From contig NC_044566.1 in assembly GCF_007565055.1 (NCBI RefSeq), forward strand, positions 91,876,297 through 91,940,296: a stretch of 64,000 nucleotides of DNA. Reading direction: 5' to 3'. Both the position numbers and the translations under genes were made by a program. Positions 48,740 through 62,599 of this stretch are shown piece by piece (the stretch's first letter is position 1; every line of letters starts with the position of its first letter). The notes under the pieces were generated by a model, which saw only the letters and a program-made list of their open reading frames with translations, ran no database searches and was not told the DNA's origin. The stretch comes from Rhinopithecus roxellana (lineage: Eukaryota > Chordata > Mammalia > Primates > Cercopithecidae).

Positions 48740-48890
48740 GCCATTATTCCTTCACTGAATATTTGCTCAGCTCACCTTGTGTCCAGTGCCATGCCAGCCA
48801 CTGGCCCTGGAATAATGAGCAGATCCCTACATGGTTCCTGTCCTCACCAAGTTTACAGTCTCAGGGAAAAGAGATCTGTTGTTCAAGGGG
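48740..48890 (+). repeat. L2 remnant
   Basis: TCACTGAATATTTGCTCAGC, GTCCAGTGCCATGCCAGCC and CACCAAGTTTACAGTCTC match the L2 3' order. Confidence 0.6.
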
Positions 48891-48914
48891 TCACACAATA
48901 TAGCCTCAGACGAC

Positions 48915-49370
48915 AGTACGTGTAGGGGGTTTAATGGCATTCTCCCAAAATTTGTGTCCAGCTGGATCCTCAGAATGAGACCACCTTTGGAAAGTGAGTC
49001 TTTGCAGAGGTAATCAGTTAAGTTCATTGTTCTGGATGATCCAGTGTTTGGCATTTATAAGGAAAAGGAGAGTGGGATCAGACTCAGAGACACAGAAACA
49101 CACAGGCCAAGAAGGTCATGTGGAGACAGAAGCAGGGATGGGGCATTACAGCTACAAGCCAAGGAACGCCAAGCATGGCTGAGAATCACAAGAAACAAGA
49201 GAAAGGCGAGGAAGGACTCTCCTCTGGAGCCTCCGGAGGGAGCATGGCTCTGCTGGCACCTTGATTTTTGACTTCTAGCCTCCAGAATGCTGAGAGAGTA
49301 AATCTCTATAGTGCTAAGCTAACGATCTAGTGGCAACATGTGACAGGAGTCCTAGGAAGCTAATGTAATG
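48915..49370 (+). mobile_element. Solo LTR remnant, MaLR/MLT1-like
   Basis: GAGTCTTTGCAGAGGTAATC, AGAGACACAGAAACACACAGG, CTACAAGCCAAGGAACGCC, CTTCTAGCCTCCAGAATGCTG and GAGAGTAAATCTCTATAG appear in the same order as the elements at 20.7 and 37.7 kb. All three lie in the same orientation as the gene. Confidence 0.7.
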
Positions 49371-49749
49371 TGGATTCAATTGAACGGTAAGAAAATGCAG
49401 ATTTTCAACTGCTTTGAGCCACACAAACAGCAATATTATAGGATTCATCCTAACATGTTATGAGCTTGTAAGAGGAAAACCTTGTCAGAGAAAGCTTCTC
49501 TGAGGAATTTCTAGTGGAACTGAAATCTGGAGAACAAGTAGAATTTGATGGAGTTCAAGAGAGAAAGAGGAAGAGAGGGGAGCCCGGCAGAGGGACGGGA
49601 GGTACGGAGGTTCTGAGGTAGAGGGTGCAGATGTTTCTGAGCAACTGAAGGATGTGACTGGAACCTGGTGTGGGGGTAGGGCTAGCTGAGGCTGGACAGG
49701 CAGGGAGGCGCCAATAAAAGGCCTTTGAGCCTAGATCAAAGATTGAGAC

Positions 49750-50125
49750 TTTGACCAGGCATGGCAGCTCACACCTATAGTCCTGACAACTCAGGAGGCT
49801 GAGGCAAGAGGATCGCTTGAGCCCACGAGTTTGAGGCTGGCCTGGGCAACATTGCAAGATCCCATATCTTTAAAAAAAAAAATAGTTTCTATTTTTGTTT
49901 ATTAAAACAAAAGTTTTTATTTTTGTTTGTTAAAAGCGGTAGATAGCCAGGCATGGTGGTACATGCTTGTAATTCCAGTGACTTAGTAAACTGAGGCTTG
50001 AACCAGAAGGCAGAGGTTGCAGTGAGCCAAGATCACACCACTGCACTCCAGCCTGGGCTACAGAGCAAGACTCCATCTCAAAAAAAAAAAAAAAAAAAGA
50101 AAAAAGAAAAGGAAAAAGGCAATGG
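49750..50125 (+). mobile_element. Alu, old, with expanded middle linker
   Basis: The left arm runs from 49750 (CCAGGCATGGCAGCTCACAC) to 49883. It is followed by about 60 bases of TTTTTGTTTATTAAAAC-type sequence in place of the usual A-rich linker, then the right arm from 49947 (GCCAGGCATGGTGGTACATG), which is internally shortened, and a long A/AAG tail. The flanks look like L2. Confidence 0.85.
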
Positions 50126-50419
50126 AATGCTATTGAAAGGTTTTAAGACAGAGCATGAGAAATTACAATAACCACAGAATGAAGAACAGATTAGAAAGAG
50201 CTGAAGCAGACGGAGAAATCACTGCAGGGAGTGCAGGAACCCAGTGGTACATTGGCCAGGGAGGCACTGGTGAGGATGCAGGCAGTGGGCAGGCCAAGAG
50301 GTTTTTAGGAAAGAACTCTGTGTTTTCATTTCAATGATATGTCTCCATTAATATACCATTTGCCCTTTTGTCTCTTTGAAGACATTGAATTCTCATAAAA
50401 TATACATACCAGTGCTGAT

Positions 50420-50770
50420 ACATCTAGAGCCCCCAAGTCAACTCTTCTGCCCATGTGTCTCTATTCTGCTGCCCATGAAGTCCCTTGGAACAGAAGTAGT
50501 GCCTTCAATTTTTTTCTTATTTCTCTCTTTGCCCTCTATGTTGTGTTTCCAAGCACTCTGTTCCTATATTTACCCAGAGTGGCCATTCTATTTTATTATC
50601 ATTGTCTGTTTATAAAACTATCTACCCAGTTATACTGTGGGCTCCATGAGGGCGAGTGCCGTTACTTACTTGTTTTTATATCCCCTGAACTTAGCACAGA
50701 ACCTGACCTATAAGATTTGATTTATAAGTGACAGTATCGATGCATGAATAAATGAGTCAGCAAATGCATG
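50420..50770 (-). repeat. L2 remnant, antisense
   Basis: ACTGTGGGCTCCATGAGGGCGAGTG, TATCCCCTGAACTTAGCACAGAACCTG and a terminal GAATAAATGAGTCAG are the familiar antisense L2 end. Confidence 0.7.
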
Positions 50771-52550
50771 AATTAACAAATACTTTATTTCTGCTTTATC
50801 TTATCACCTTTGACCGGATATAGCTGCCTTACACTCTGATCTGATCTAATAAATTAACTGCTTTTTCTGTTTCTGCTCTATTTACCACTGACAAATATTT
50901 TTCTACTAGTTGTATCAACTTATAGAAAACAAGACTCTTCCTGGTAAATCTCTTTATTCGTGTATGGAATCATTTTTCTAATTGTGTACATCTCACGGAG
51001 ATGCTACTAGTTTTTGTTTTGTGTCTTTGGGAGCTAATTCCTTACCATTGTCATCATCATAACCATGGGACTGTTGAGAACATGCCATTTTGCACACATT
51101 ATTGTGTTGAGCACTCCAGTTAGGAGGGGAAGAGCAATGAACAGCAGTGACTCCTTCTCTAAATAAGATTACCATCTGAGACAGAAAAACCAAAGGCTAC
51201 CCACAAAATCAAATCAGACGTACAAATGGCTAAGGTAAATGTTTATGTTACACAAAACAAAAATGTAAGAGCAATTTCTGCAGCCTAGTAAGAAAACCAG
51301 AAATCAGGATGTATCATCTCATCATGAGCTCACAACCAATTGGATAGTTGGATTATCCATCATATTGAAATTGGAATGTTTCCCCAAAAAGAAGCCTTCA
51401 TCTTCTCCTTAGCCAATTTGTATTTCCACGTGTAAAAGGGATGCATTGCCAATTCTGTTCCTGTTTTAAGATCTCTCTTGGCCTCTAATTCTTATCTTTC
51501 CACAACACCTAAGACAAATTGTAGTTATAGAGTAAAAGCATACCCAAAAAGGAGGTAAATGAGGGGATGGTTTTTGAAACCTGCCTCCCAAACCCCTCCA
51601 AAAAGGCAGCCTGAATTAAATGTACTACTTGAAAGGGATCAGGGTTAAAAGATGCAATTTGGGAAGACAGGACAGACATGGGGAAGTGTGTTCCAGTCCG
51701 CAGAAGGTCCGGGAGAAGGGGAGAGGTAAACAGAAGTAAAGAGGGACTCCAAGAGACATCTGCACTGGGAGAGAAAAAGAGAGCATAGGAAAGTGCAGCA
51801 TGAATTCTGCAAGCCACAGTCCACCTTCATAATATCTTAGTTCAGCCTTGTTCCAGTTTATGATGTTAAACGTGAGCTTCCCTGAAACTCAATTTGTAGA
51901 AATATAAATATATACTCTTAAATAAATCCATTTGATTGTCATTTCTCACAAAGATATCATATGGCATTTAAGTTCATCGTGTCCAAACATGTTTGCAGCT
52001 AAATAGAAAACTCGCTGCATGGACCAAAGGTGGTGCTTCTGTTTTGAGCTTTTCTGTTTTAATCTGCTAGACGACATAACCAATTTTCTTGCCATTGTCT
52101 CTCTTTACAAATGCTACTTGGTTTGATTCTGTAGTTAATTTTTTTTTTATTTTTCATGTTTTAAAAAATTTTTAATTTAGCTTTATATGTGTGTAAACAA
52201 AGTTTATTGTTTAAATATGCAAGTAATAGTAAACCATTAAAAATGTCTGAGAGGAAAAGAGGCTTCTCTTTGGGAATAAAATAACATAACGTTTTCCTTG
52301 AATTTTTTTTTCCGGTTTAGTTTTTTGTTGTTGTTAAGTTTTGTTTTTGTTTATTTCTGTAACTCAAAAGTTTTAGCTCATGGAGCAATTTATGGCGGGT
52401 AAGAGTCGTATACTTGGTAGGCCTTCGCTGCCATCTACTGGCATTTCATGTAATTACTTATTATTGCTTCCATTCTAAAATTAATTTTGTGTAACATATA
52501 TAATAGTATTATAGATTCCCCCTTTTTTCTTCTTTCCATTTTTTCTTTAG

Positions 52551-54223
<1,673 letters not shown>

Positions 54224-54365
54224 GGAGAGTTTTATGAAGCAGTTTATCGACCGCCAGCAACAGGACACATGTTGCCTCCTGAGAAGCCTCCCTTCCACCT
54301 CTTCCTCGTCCTGCGACCACTCCAAACGCTCAGCAATTGAGGACAACAAATACATCGACCAAAAA
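54224..54365 (+). CDS. NALCN: NALCN coding exon: II-III linker, Cys/Ser-rich part
   Basis: This 142-nt exon completes the split arginine codon and adds 47 codons, starting ESFMKQFIDRQQQDTCCLL and ending NKYIDQK. It lies in the cytoplasmic II-III linker. It contains a glutamine run, a Cys-Cys pair and a serine cluster (STSSSSCDHSKRS) that could be phosphorylated; that is inference. The acceptor is TTCATTTGCAAAG|GG, with a poor polypyrimidine tract, so it is the weakest acceptor of the four. The donor AAA|gtaagc is good. Exit phase is 0. It is separated from the preceding exon by only 1.5 kb. The following NALCN exon (expected to begin LRKSVFS, from memory) is not found before position 64000. 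Confidence 0.96.
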
Positions 54366-55003
54366 GTAAGCTCTGCTGTTTCAAATAACCAGCCTTCTAA
54401 AAAGCATGTATTTTTGAGAAAAGAACTGCAGAGTTCTTTAGGGTCCTGGAATCCAATTTTTCAAGAGAATAATGAAAAAAAATGATTTCATTTGTAAAAG
54501 ATATCATGAAACCTAACATTTTTTACTCTATGCGTTGAAATTTTGCATTTCTCCGTGTCAGCTTTTGAGCTGCACCATGTAGCAGCCATGAGACTTTCTA
54601 AACATCAAGAGCCTCCCAAATCTGCATTTTCTCATGTGCAGAATAAAGGGCCAGGATCTCCAAGGCTCAGTCCAGGTGTAATGACCTGCCACCTCCTGCA
54701 GGTACAACTGCTTATGTATACTTATTACATCAGAGAGAATACCAGAGTAGGTTTCTCTAAAATCAGTCAAAAGAATTGCCATTTATTCAATGCTTAGTAT
54801 GTGGCAGGAACTTAGGGTCAAGAGCTTATTTGTATTCTAGTTTACCTATTTCTTTATCATTTGAAAAGTAGATGGGAAAATTTTTTTTCAGATTCTACAG
54901 CAAAGTATTAATAGGGAACCATATATAAATAAAGCAAATTTAGGTAATAATTTTAAAGAAATGTAACTTTTCATTTATTCACTTTTTTAAAAAGTAATAT
55001 AAG

Positions 55004-55303
55004 GGCTGGGTGCCATGACTCACACCTGTAATCCCAGCACTTTGGGAGGCTGAGGCGGGTGGATCACTTGAGGTCAGAAGTTCAAGACCAGCTTGGCCAA
55101 CATGGTGTAACCCCATCTCTACTAAAAATACAAAAATTAGCCAGGCGTGGTGGTGGGTGCCTGTAATACCAGCTACTTGGGAGGCTGAGGCAGGAGAATC
55201 ACTTGAACCTAGGAGGCAGAGGTTGCAATGAGCTGAGACTGTGCCACTGCACTCCAGCCTGGGCAACAGAGTGAGACTCCATCTCAAAAAAAAAAAAAAA
55301 AAA
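55004..55303 (+). mobile_element. Alu, AluS-like, full length
   Basis: It starts GGCTGGGTGCCATGACTCAC, with two arms and a poly-A tail of about 20. Confidence 0.93.
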
Positions 55304-55339
55304 AAGACATAAGACATAAAATGTATTGCCTAGGTACAA

Positions 55340-55620
55340 TAAGTAAACATATTTATATATACACACATATGCATATAAATATAATTATATAATTATGTAA
55401 TATATATAGTATAAATGTATGTGTGTATATATTGTATATTATAAAATATATATTATATGTTGTATATTAATAGTATAATATATAATATGTATTAATAATA
55501 TATTAATAATATATTTTATATAAATATATTGTATATTATATATAAATGCATATGTATATAATATATATCATATAATTATATAATATATAAATGTATATGT
55601 GTGTATATATGTATGCATAG
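55340..55620. repeat. AT-rich, palindrome-prone tract
   Basis: About 280 bases are almost entirely A/T with TATATA, ATTATATAAT and ATTAATAATAT units, many self-complementary. It is the longest extreme AT tract in the window. Confidence 0.85.
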
Positions 55621-55909
55621 TATCAAACTATATATATCAGCTTGGTCACATAATCAACGTCAGTTCAGTTAGAAAAATGAAAGATTAATAATTGTACATT
55701 AATATTAAAGAGATTGAACAGTAGATTTTGCAAAATCATCTAGCTTACTTGCAAGCATTCACTTTGGAATTCCTGGAATTCCTAGAGTGTTTTTTATTCC
55801 TTTACATTGTTACATTGTTACTGCCCTTTTTCTTTTGCTTATAACAAAATCCATGTTTCTCTATGGTCATGTGACAATAAAATGCCAACTCTTTCATCCT
55901 CCAGGATCT

Positions 55910-56115
55910 TCTTTCTCTCTGCATTCTTTCCCTTCCCACAGGGATGAACTGTTTGGAATTCCCTTGCCTTTCTCTTTATCTTGCCTCCCCCTTTTCTCCT
56001 CCTTATTCTTGCCTCCCCTTTCCTCCTTTTTCACCTCCCCCTTTTCTCCTCCTTTTTCTCGCCTCCCCTCCCCTAATGTGATACTACTTCTCCTGTTTAC
56101 CTCTCCCCTAGTTCC
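55910..56115. repeat. Polypyrimidine tract with imperfect units
   Basis: C/T-rich with repeated CTTTTTCTCCTCC and TTGCCTCCCC words (CCCCTTTTCTCCTCC appears twice). Strong strand asymmetry. Confidence 0.75.
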
Positions 56116-56295
56116 CAGGTTCTCTGCTGTAGTTCAGTCATGTTGCTCTTGATGAAAATGATGATGATTTTCTGTGCAGGATGTCTCTTCTTTTTCAAGG
56201 ATTTCCATGTGTTGATTTTCCTTCAGCCATCTAGAGATGCTATTCTACTATCTTTGCAGAATCCAAGATTGTAGATGACAAGTCTGATGCCAATG

Positions 56296-56296
<1 letters not shown>

Positions 56297-56330
<34 letters not shown>
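56297..56330. repeat. Poly-T run
   Basis: About 34 consecutive T with no obvious Alu or L1 attached on either side. Confidence 0.85.
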
Positions 56331-56332
<2 letters not shown>

Positions 56333-56680
56333 TAATTAGGCTTTTGTTTGGTAGACTTGGTTTGCTTGTTTCTTTGGGAAAACTTGCAAGATTTTCTGTG
56401 TGTCATTGGAGTTCAGAACCTTTCTTAGGATATATCTTATACGTCTTTTTTCATCAGAACTGCTCCAACTAGAGTCTTTTCAACTCCCCAACTAAAATAT
56501 TTGCTCAGGGAAATTTCCATTTGTTTTACATATAATTGTTACTCTTCCATCTGCTTGTTTCTCCCCTAGGATTGCCATCTCTTTATTTTTGCTCTGTGCT
56601 TGGTCTTCCAGGACACTAATTAGATTTCAGCTGAGATCATCCTTTGCTTCTAAATTTCTAGTGAAAAATTATGATATGGA

Positions 56681-56742
56681 CATATTACCCTTAACTATCC
56701 TTAGAGGCTTGCATATTACCCTTAGCTATCCTTAGAGGCTTT
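56681..56742 (+). repeat. Tandem duplication, 2 x 31 bp
   Basis: CATATTACCCTTAACTATCC at 56681 and CATATTACCCTTAGCTATCC at 56712, each followed by TTAGAGGCTT. One internal A/G difference. Confidence 0.92.
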
Positions 56743-56750
56743 ACTTTTAT

Positions 56751-56925
56751 CTTTTTTTTTTTTTTAGAGACAAGGTCTTGCTGTGTTGCCCGGGCTGGGG
56801 TACAGTGGCTATTCACAGGCACAGCCATAGTGCACTATAGCCTTGAACTGAGCTCAAGTGATCCTCTTGCCTCCACCTCCTGAGTAGCAGGGACTACAGG
56901 CATGGCCACCATGCCTGGCTTTTTT
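56751..56925 (-). mobile_element. Old Alu monomer (FLAM-like), antisense
   Basis: T-run, AGAGACAAGGTCTTGCTGTG, a single arm, then GGACTACAGGCATGGCCACCATGCCTGGC. Only one monomer is present. Confidence 0.82.
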
Positions 56926-56999
56926 TATTTTTATTTTTTAACAAAGCTTGTCACCTCTCTTCTTCATAGTTATAATCCACTCAACACTGGGCACAGGGC

Positions 57000-59380
57000 A
57001 TGGAAGCAGAATGTCTTATGTCAGTGGATAAACAAGTGGGAAGATAGTGCCTTGGCTTCAGCCAGTCAGTCTGAAATTGCAGTTTGCATAGACTAGAAAG
57101 CAGGTTTTGTTTTGTTTCCAAAGCAGATGTAATCCACAAGTCTGGGCTGTGGTTGTGACCACTTATCTCCAGGAAGAGGATTGAGAGCTGATAGGCATGA
57201 TGGCCAAAGTCACAAAACCATGACATGCTTTTAAAAATTTCTAGTAACACTCTCCCACTGGAAACACAAAATTGAAATATGAGTTTATATTCTCTCCAAA
57301 AGGAAATGTGATTGTTTCTCATATTTCCTGAACACAGTATTTTGATTCAGTGAGGACAAACATAAAAAGATTCTTGAGAGGTGTGTGCTGGGCTGAGGAG
57401 GAGTCTAAAGAGAACACAACCTGCCCCTCTGAGCACCCGCCCGAAGCAAACCCTCCCCAGGTACAGTTGGAATTACACGGTTTATCCCGTACTGCATGTA
57501 TTATTGCTCCCACTTGGAAAGTGGAATGTCAAAAACATATTTTTTCTTCATCAGAGGACCCTGTACAGGAGGCGGCAAGACAACTGCTCCTGTTACTATC
57601 CACACTTTCTTAAAGCTTTGACTTGATCTAGGTTGTCAGAAAAGTAGACTTAATTCTTTTCAGGATCCACCATTTTCAGCAATAGTTCCCACTGTTCTTG
57701 GTGTTCTTCATAACACCCTTGTCGAGTGCCCCTGGGCCAGGGAAATCTAAAGCAGAAAATCCTTTAGGATTTCAGTGATAAGGATTTAATTGAAGCAGAA
57801 ACTGCGGAGACAGCATTCTGGCATTTGTATTATAAACACGGCAAGCCTTTTTCATTTTTATTAAGAAACTTGAAAGCCACTTAAAAACAAGAACGCATAA
57901 ACACAAAACAAAAATTCCGATCATAGACCCTACCACCATTCGCTCCCCTTCTAAAGTATTTTTCAGCGAGCACTTGGAAATTTCCATTAAAACCCCAATT
58001 GCCTTTGGAAATGCTCATCACAGTAAAGTGGCAGGCAAGGTTCTTCACTCTACATGAAAAAAAACCACCCAGCACTCTGCAAATTGTGCAAATTGAGGCT
58101 ATTTTTCCTCAGTGACTGGAGTGAAAGGAAAAGGACATTGGAGGATGGCTTATCAGTGATTCTCATAACACACACAAAGGAACAATAAAATAAAACTGTT
58201 CTCTTAATGCTCATCTTGTACAGGAGAAACTTCTGACTTCGCTGTGCTAGAGGGAATCACCTTTCTCTTTCCAGGGAAAATAGTGAAGCCCCAGGTACCT
58301 GAAGACTATAAGTTAAGGGAGGAAAAAAACAACTGGCAGCAACCCAGCAAGGAAGCTGGGGTTTGATGAAGCATTGCAGAAAACACAAAAGCACATTAGG
58401 CAAGATTTTCTCCCAGTAATTACCCCGGCTTTGAACAGGGATGAGTAATTCCCATGGCAACCTCACTTTGCAGAAACCATGTTTTTAAAAATAGCCCCGG
58501 TGGATCACCTTTATTATACAGTTTAAAATACCTGTCCTTCTCCCAGAAAACAACCAGCAAACAAAAATCTTTAAAATCTTGGGGCTGACCCAGATCCTAA
58601 AAGGAAAAGACAGGAAAGAGTGTTTTCCTGCCTGTCTTTTGAGACTCCATAGAAACGACCTTCCCAAGTGATCATTCCCCCATCCCTTTATCCTGCTACC
58701 TCCCGTGCCTGTGAGCAATTGTGAGACGTTCCTTTTCTTCCTGATTCAAGGATCTTGAAAGGGACTTTTCCAGTTTCCATGCAGAAAGCAAGCAAGCAAC
58801 AGTTTCTACTTGTATTTTTCCTCCATATTATTGAAATTAAACTCTAGATTCCTTAAGCAGAGTGGTGATTAATAAAGTGAGATGTGAACTTGATTTTCCA
58901 GTAACCCTGTAATAAAAGCAGCCCACTCTATCCTCTGAAGTGAGACATCCAGTCAAGGTCAAGGTCTCACCTGTGGTTGAGTCTAGGGCGTCTCACTGCC
59001 CTGTGGCCTGAAGATGGTTCTGGGCTGCTATCTTGGCTGATGCACTGTTTCCTATGTCAGAACCTGCAATAGCCTGGAAGCATGAGTGAACCTCCTGGAA
59101 CCACACCAGCCTGAGACACGTGGAGGATGAGAGCTGTCCCAGCACCTCCACCTCATGCCCCTGTACTTCCCAGCATAGAATCTGAGCCCATATAATAATG
59201 AACAGTGAATATTTCTCCAGCAGTAAGGCAATATCTGCCCACCCTCTTGTCAGCCTCCTTTCTGCTGAAGCATATAGATAGTTCTTTAATAAGCCTTCAC
59301 AATGAACAACTAACTTATGTACAGTAAAGAGGAAAATGAGCATTGGAATGACTGTGTTGTTTACTCATTTTGTTTTATAA
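57000..59380. other. Repeat-poor intronic stretch
   Basis: Few recognisable repeats and somewhat higher GC than its surroundings. Several ORFs of 60-116 codons overlap on both strands (for example 57350-57613 plus and 58993-59343 minus), none recognised. CCCCAG|GTACAG at about 57455 would be a plausible cryptic splice donor. Confidence 0.4.
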
Positions 59381-59384
59381 CTCA

Positions 59385-59850
59385 TCGACATTCATTCAGT
59401 CATTCGACAAACATTTATAGAGCACCTGTTATTCATCTGCCATTCTCTGGGCTGTGGGAATTCAACAGTGAGCAAGATGCAAACTGTTCCCTTTAGAAGC
59501 TCATAGTCCAATGGGAGGAAATGCACACACATGCATGAAAGTAAAAAGTATTACTGGAACCATGAGGCAGAACCCCCTAAGTTCCCTTTACAGAAGAAAC
59601 ATGATTGATTGATTGATAGAGGAAGAAAGCACCCCAGGCAGAGAGGGACATATCTGCAAAGGTATGCAAAGCATCAGGTGCTTGATGTAACTGTTTGAGG
59701 GAAACCGGGTAGAAGAGTGATTAAGTGGTGCAGGTTCCAACCCTCATCAGTGAAGTAGAGATAATTCTCATTTTCAAGGTTTATTGTGAGAATCAAATAA
59801 TGTAATAATGTTAAATACCTAGCGTTGCACCTGGGCTAGCATATGTTCTG
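59385..59850 (+). repeat. L2 and MIR-like remnants
   Basis: CATTCAGTCATTCGACAAACATTTATAGAGCACCTG then GGGAATTCAACAGTGAGCAAG is L2 in sense. Further on, AGATAATTCTCATTTTCAAGG and GAATCAAATAATGTAATAATG look MIR-like. Confidence 0.65.
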
Positions 59851-60289
59851 TGCCTCTCCAACCAGATAAGAAAGATTACTGTTATTAAACTGTACCATGA
59901 AGTCAGACTCAGCAAACAGACTTCTATTCATCAATTAGGACAAAAGACTTTTACATACATTTAACCTTCAGATGTAACAGTCTAGTCGAGTGCAATATAT
60001 TAATTACTGATCAATTTCCTTATTGTACATGAGTCTGATTTTTTTTTTTAGAGTTTGATTTTTGTTGATATTTGAGTTGATATCCCCATTGTCTACATAG
60101 CGTCTTCGAATCTGAAGAAGTTAAGTCATTCTGGAAAGATTTACTCTTCCGTTTTGTTGATTGTCATACAGCATTTTATAATGTTCTCTGTGATTGTAGA
60201 GTGCTTGATAATTTGTTCTGGTAAATCCTCGCATAGCAAGTTACTCAGCCTGATCTATAATTTCTAGGATGAATGAATGTTTGTTCACC

Positions 60290-60291
60290 TT

Positions 60292-60324
<33 letters not shown>

Positions 60325-60333
60325 AGGAAAGAG
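60290..60333. repeat. (GA)n/(CAGAGA)n short repeat
   Basis: AGAGAGAGAGACAGAGACAG followed by AGACAGAGAGAGAAGG. Confidence 0.8.
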
Positions 60334-61053
60334 AACAGCCTGTTTTCATCTTTAGGGCTTTTGCTCTCTTGAAAGAATTTTTTTTAAATAATGGCTTAGC
60401 ATCTCTGCAGTACCATTCAAGAGGTATCTCCAGGAAAAGAGTGACAGATGACATGATGCTACCATGTAACTATGGGTTGTATCTCAAAGGGAAGAATTGG
60501 TGTTCATCATGTCAAATATGAAAACTCTATACACTTCTTTCTAGCTTAAAAATGCTTTAGTAGATAATGGATTCCCAATTTAGCCACAATAATGGAAAGG
60601 AAATAAAAAGATGCATAATATAAAATCTAACCATTTTTTCTTCTTACTGGTCTTTGCAATACATCCTCAAGCTAAAAACAAAATATCTATGTGTGTGAGC
60701 ACTCACCCTTTCGTCCAGCAATCATTTTTGCAGACCGTTATATGCAAACAGTGTGCTGGGCCCTGAGTAAACAAACAGATCTTTCTATCTTCAACTAACA
60801 TAAGAGTAGGAATTCCCTCTCAATGATTATTTTTGCAGAATATTTAATTGTGTAACCATTTTTAGGTTGGAATTATATATCAGCTGTTTGTATTCCTTAG
60901 TAAATGTTCATTGAAAGTCAAAAGTAAATCAGTCTAGGATTAAGAATTTTTTATAGGTAATATAAAAGAGTTTTAATCACATTATATTATGTACAAAAGA
61001 GGTATCAAAGAGTTAAGGCTGCTGCTAAATCTATCTTGGAAATTTACATTTTA

Positions 61054-61097
61054 AACTATGCATATAAACCTGCACATGCAGGTTTATATGCATAGTT
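61054..61097. repeat. Near-perfect 44-bp palindrome
   Basis: Arms 61054-61074 and 61077-61097 are exact reverse complements over 21 bases with only CA between them (arm motif AACTATGCATATAAACCTG...). No flanking transposon is recognised. Confidence 0.95.
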
Positions 61098-62284
61098 GAA
61101 CTCCTACACGTAGTGTTTTTACAGAGTTCAGAACATATGATATTGAAATAACTTACAAGAAGAAATCTTGACCCATCGTCTAAAATTCTCTTTTCACAAA
61201 ATTCACATTTTAAGATACTCTTCAAAGCTTCATAACATGACATTATAATGGTATTCACTTTTATACATATCCATAATCAACATTTTAATCTTGCTGATGC
61301 TCACATTAATCACCGTTTAAAATTTTCTTTCTAAGCATAACATCAATTCCAGAGGAAGTTTATTTTATAGAAACATCTTGCCAAACACATGATCTGTCGT
61401 ATGCACTTTGGGATTAATTTTGAATTCATGGGTGCATGAAAATTCAACTACAGTCAAATGAGATACCACCTTCAACCCATGCAATTTTAAGTAATTGCTT
61501 ATTCCCAATTACTGTATTTTATTTGGGAGACTTATTCAATAAAGTGACTCATTACAATAATTACACTACACCTTTCTAGCTGAAATGACATTCATCAAGC
61601 CGTATTCATTGCACCATGGTTTCGTGCCTTATGGTCATATGTTTTTATAACCACTTTCCCATTTATTATTAACATGTTAATATTATCAAAGTGAGAAAAG
61701 AAAAATGGAGCCACTCAAATTTTTCTCAGTTAGAAACAGAAATGTATTGTTAACGTTGTAAATCAAAAAAAAACTATTGAATATTTATAATACTTGTGGT
61801 GTGCTTTGTCAAATATATATTGATGGCTTCATTCTGAAGGTGGTTTCTAGGGTCAAGCTATGGCTCTTTAGGTCTAAGCAGTGCAGCATCCCAAAGGCAT
61901 CTATATTAAAGATAGGCCTGTGGTTACTTCTGGGTGATCGAATTAATCAAATTAATATTCTGATTGATTGAAAGTTTTGATGGATCCCAGATTTTAAGGA
62001 ATCAGTAAGTGTAAAATATTAAAAATGTGATTATACTAGCTTTAATGAGTTAGGAAATGTATTGATCTCTCTCAGTGCTTCAGGGTCATTATTCTGAAAA
62101 TCAATTATACATATGTAGAACAAACAAAAAGTTGGTTAGTTTTGATTTTGCATTAGGATGTGAGAATAGCAAGAGTTTGTAATATGTGTAAACCAAATAT
62201 TTCAAGTCAAGCAGGTAATACTTTGTTACGATATAGTTTAGAAAATGCTTTTTTATATTAAGCCTAGTGACATTTTAGATAGAC

Positions 62285-62515
62285 ATCATAATGCAGTGAA
62301 AAGATTTTAACACTGAAGCTGCAGGATCCAGAGTTCTAGTAATAGTTTTGCAATTTATTACCTGAGTGAACTTAGACAACTTAATTTTTATGAGCCTTAG
62401 ATCTTTAATCTGGATAAAAAGAGATAATAATACCTTACCTACCAATGAGGATTAGTTTGAAGATTAAGTTTGAAATATGTGTATATCACCTCAGCACAGA
62501 TCAAGGAGCCAAGAA
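62285..62515 (+). repeat. MIR remnant
   Basis: GATCCAGAGTTCTAGTAATAG, TTACCTGAGTGAACTTAGAC, TGAGCCTTAGATCTTTAATC and AAAGAGATAATAATACCTTACC follow MIR sense order. Confidence 0.75.
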
Positions 62516-62599
62516 ATACAGATGTAGAAGGTTTAAAATGTACATTTTTAAATGTGCAGTGGGCATCTATAAAATTCTTCATTCAATGACTAGAGAATA

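Larger units (their letters stand above)
25671..52550 (+). other. NALCN: NALCN intron between S6-end exon and II-III linker exon (26.9 kb)
   Basis: The intron is bounded by gtaagt at 25671 and TTTCTTTAG ending at 52550. It contains Alus, L1, L2, MIR and LTR elements and microsatellites. Repeat-poor stretches lie at about 25720-28300, 28570-29030, 29400-30480, 38430-38700, 44500-47050 and 51200-52500, with no recognised gene. Confidence 0.9.

Noticed and set aside
58993..59343. 116-codon antisense ORF
   Set aside because: No known family is recognised and no start context or exon structure; treated as chance in a repeat-poor stretch.
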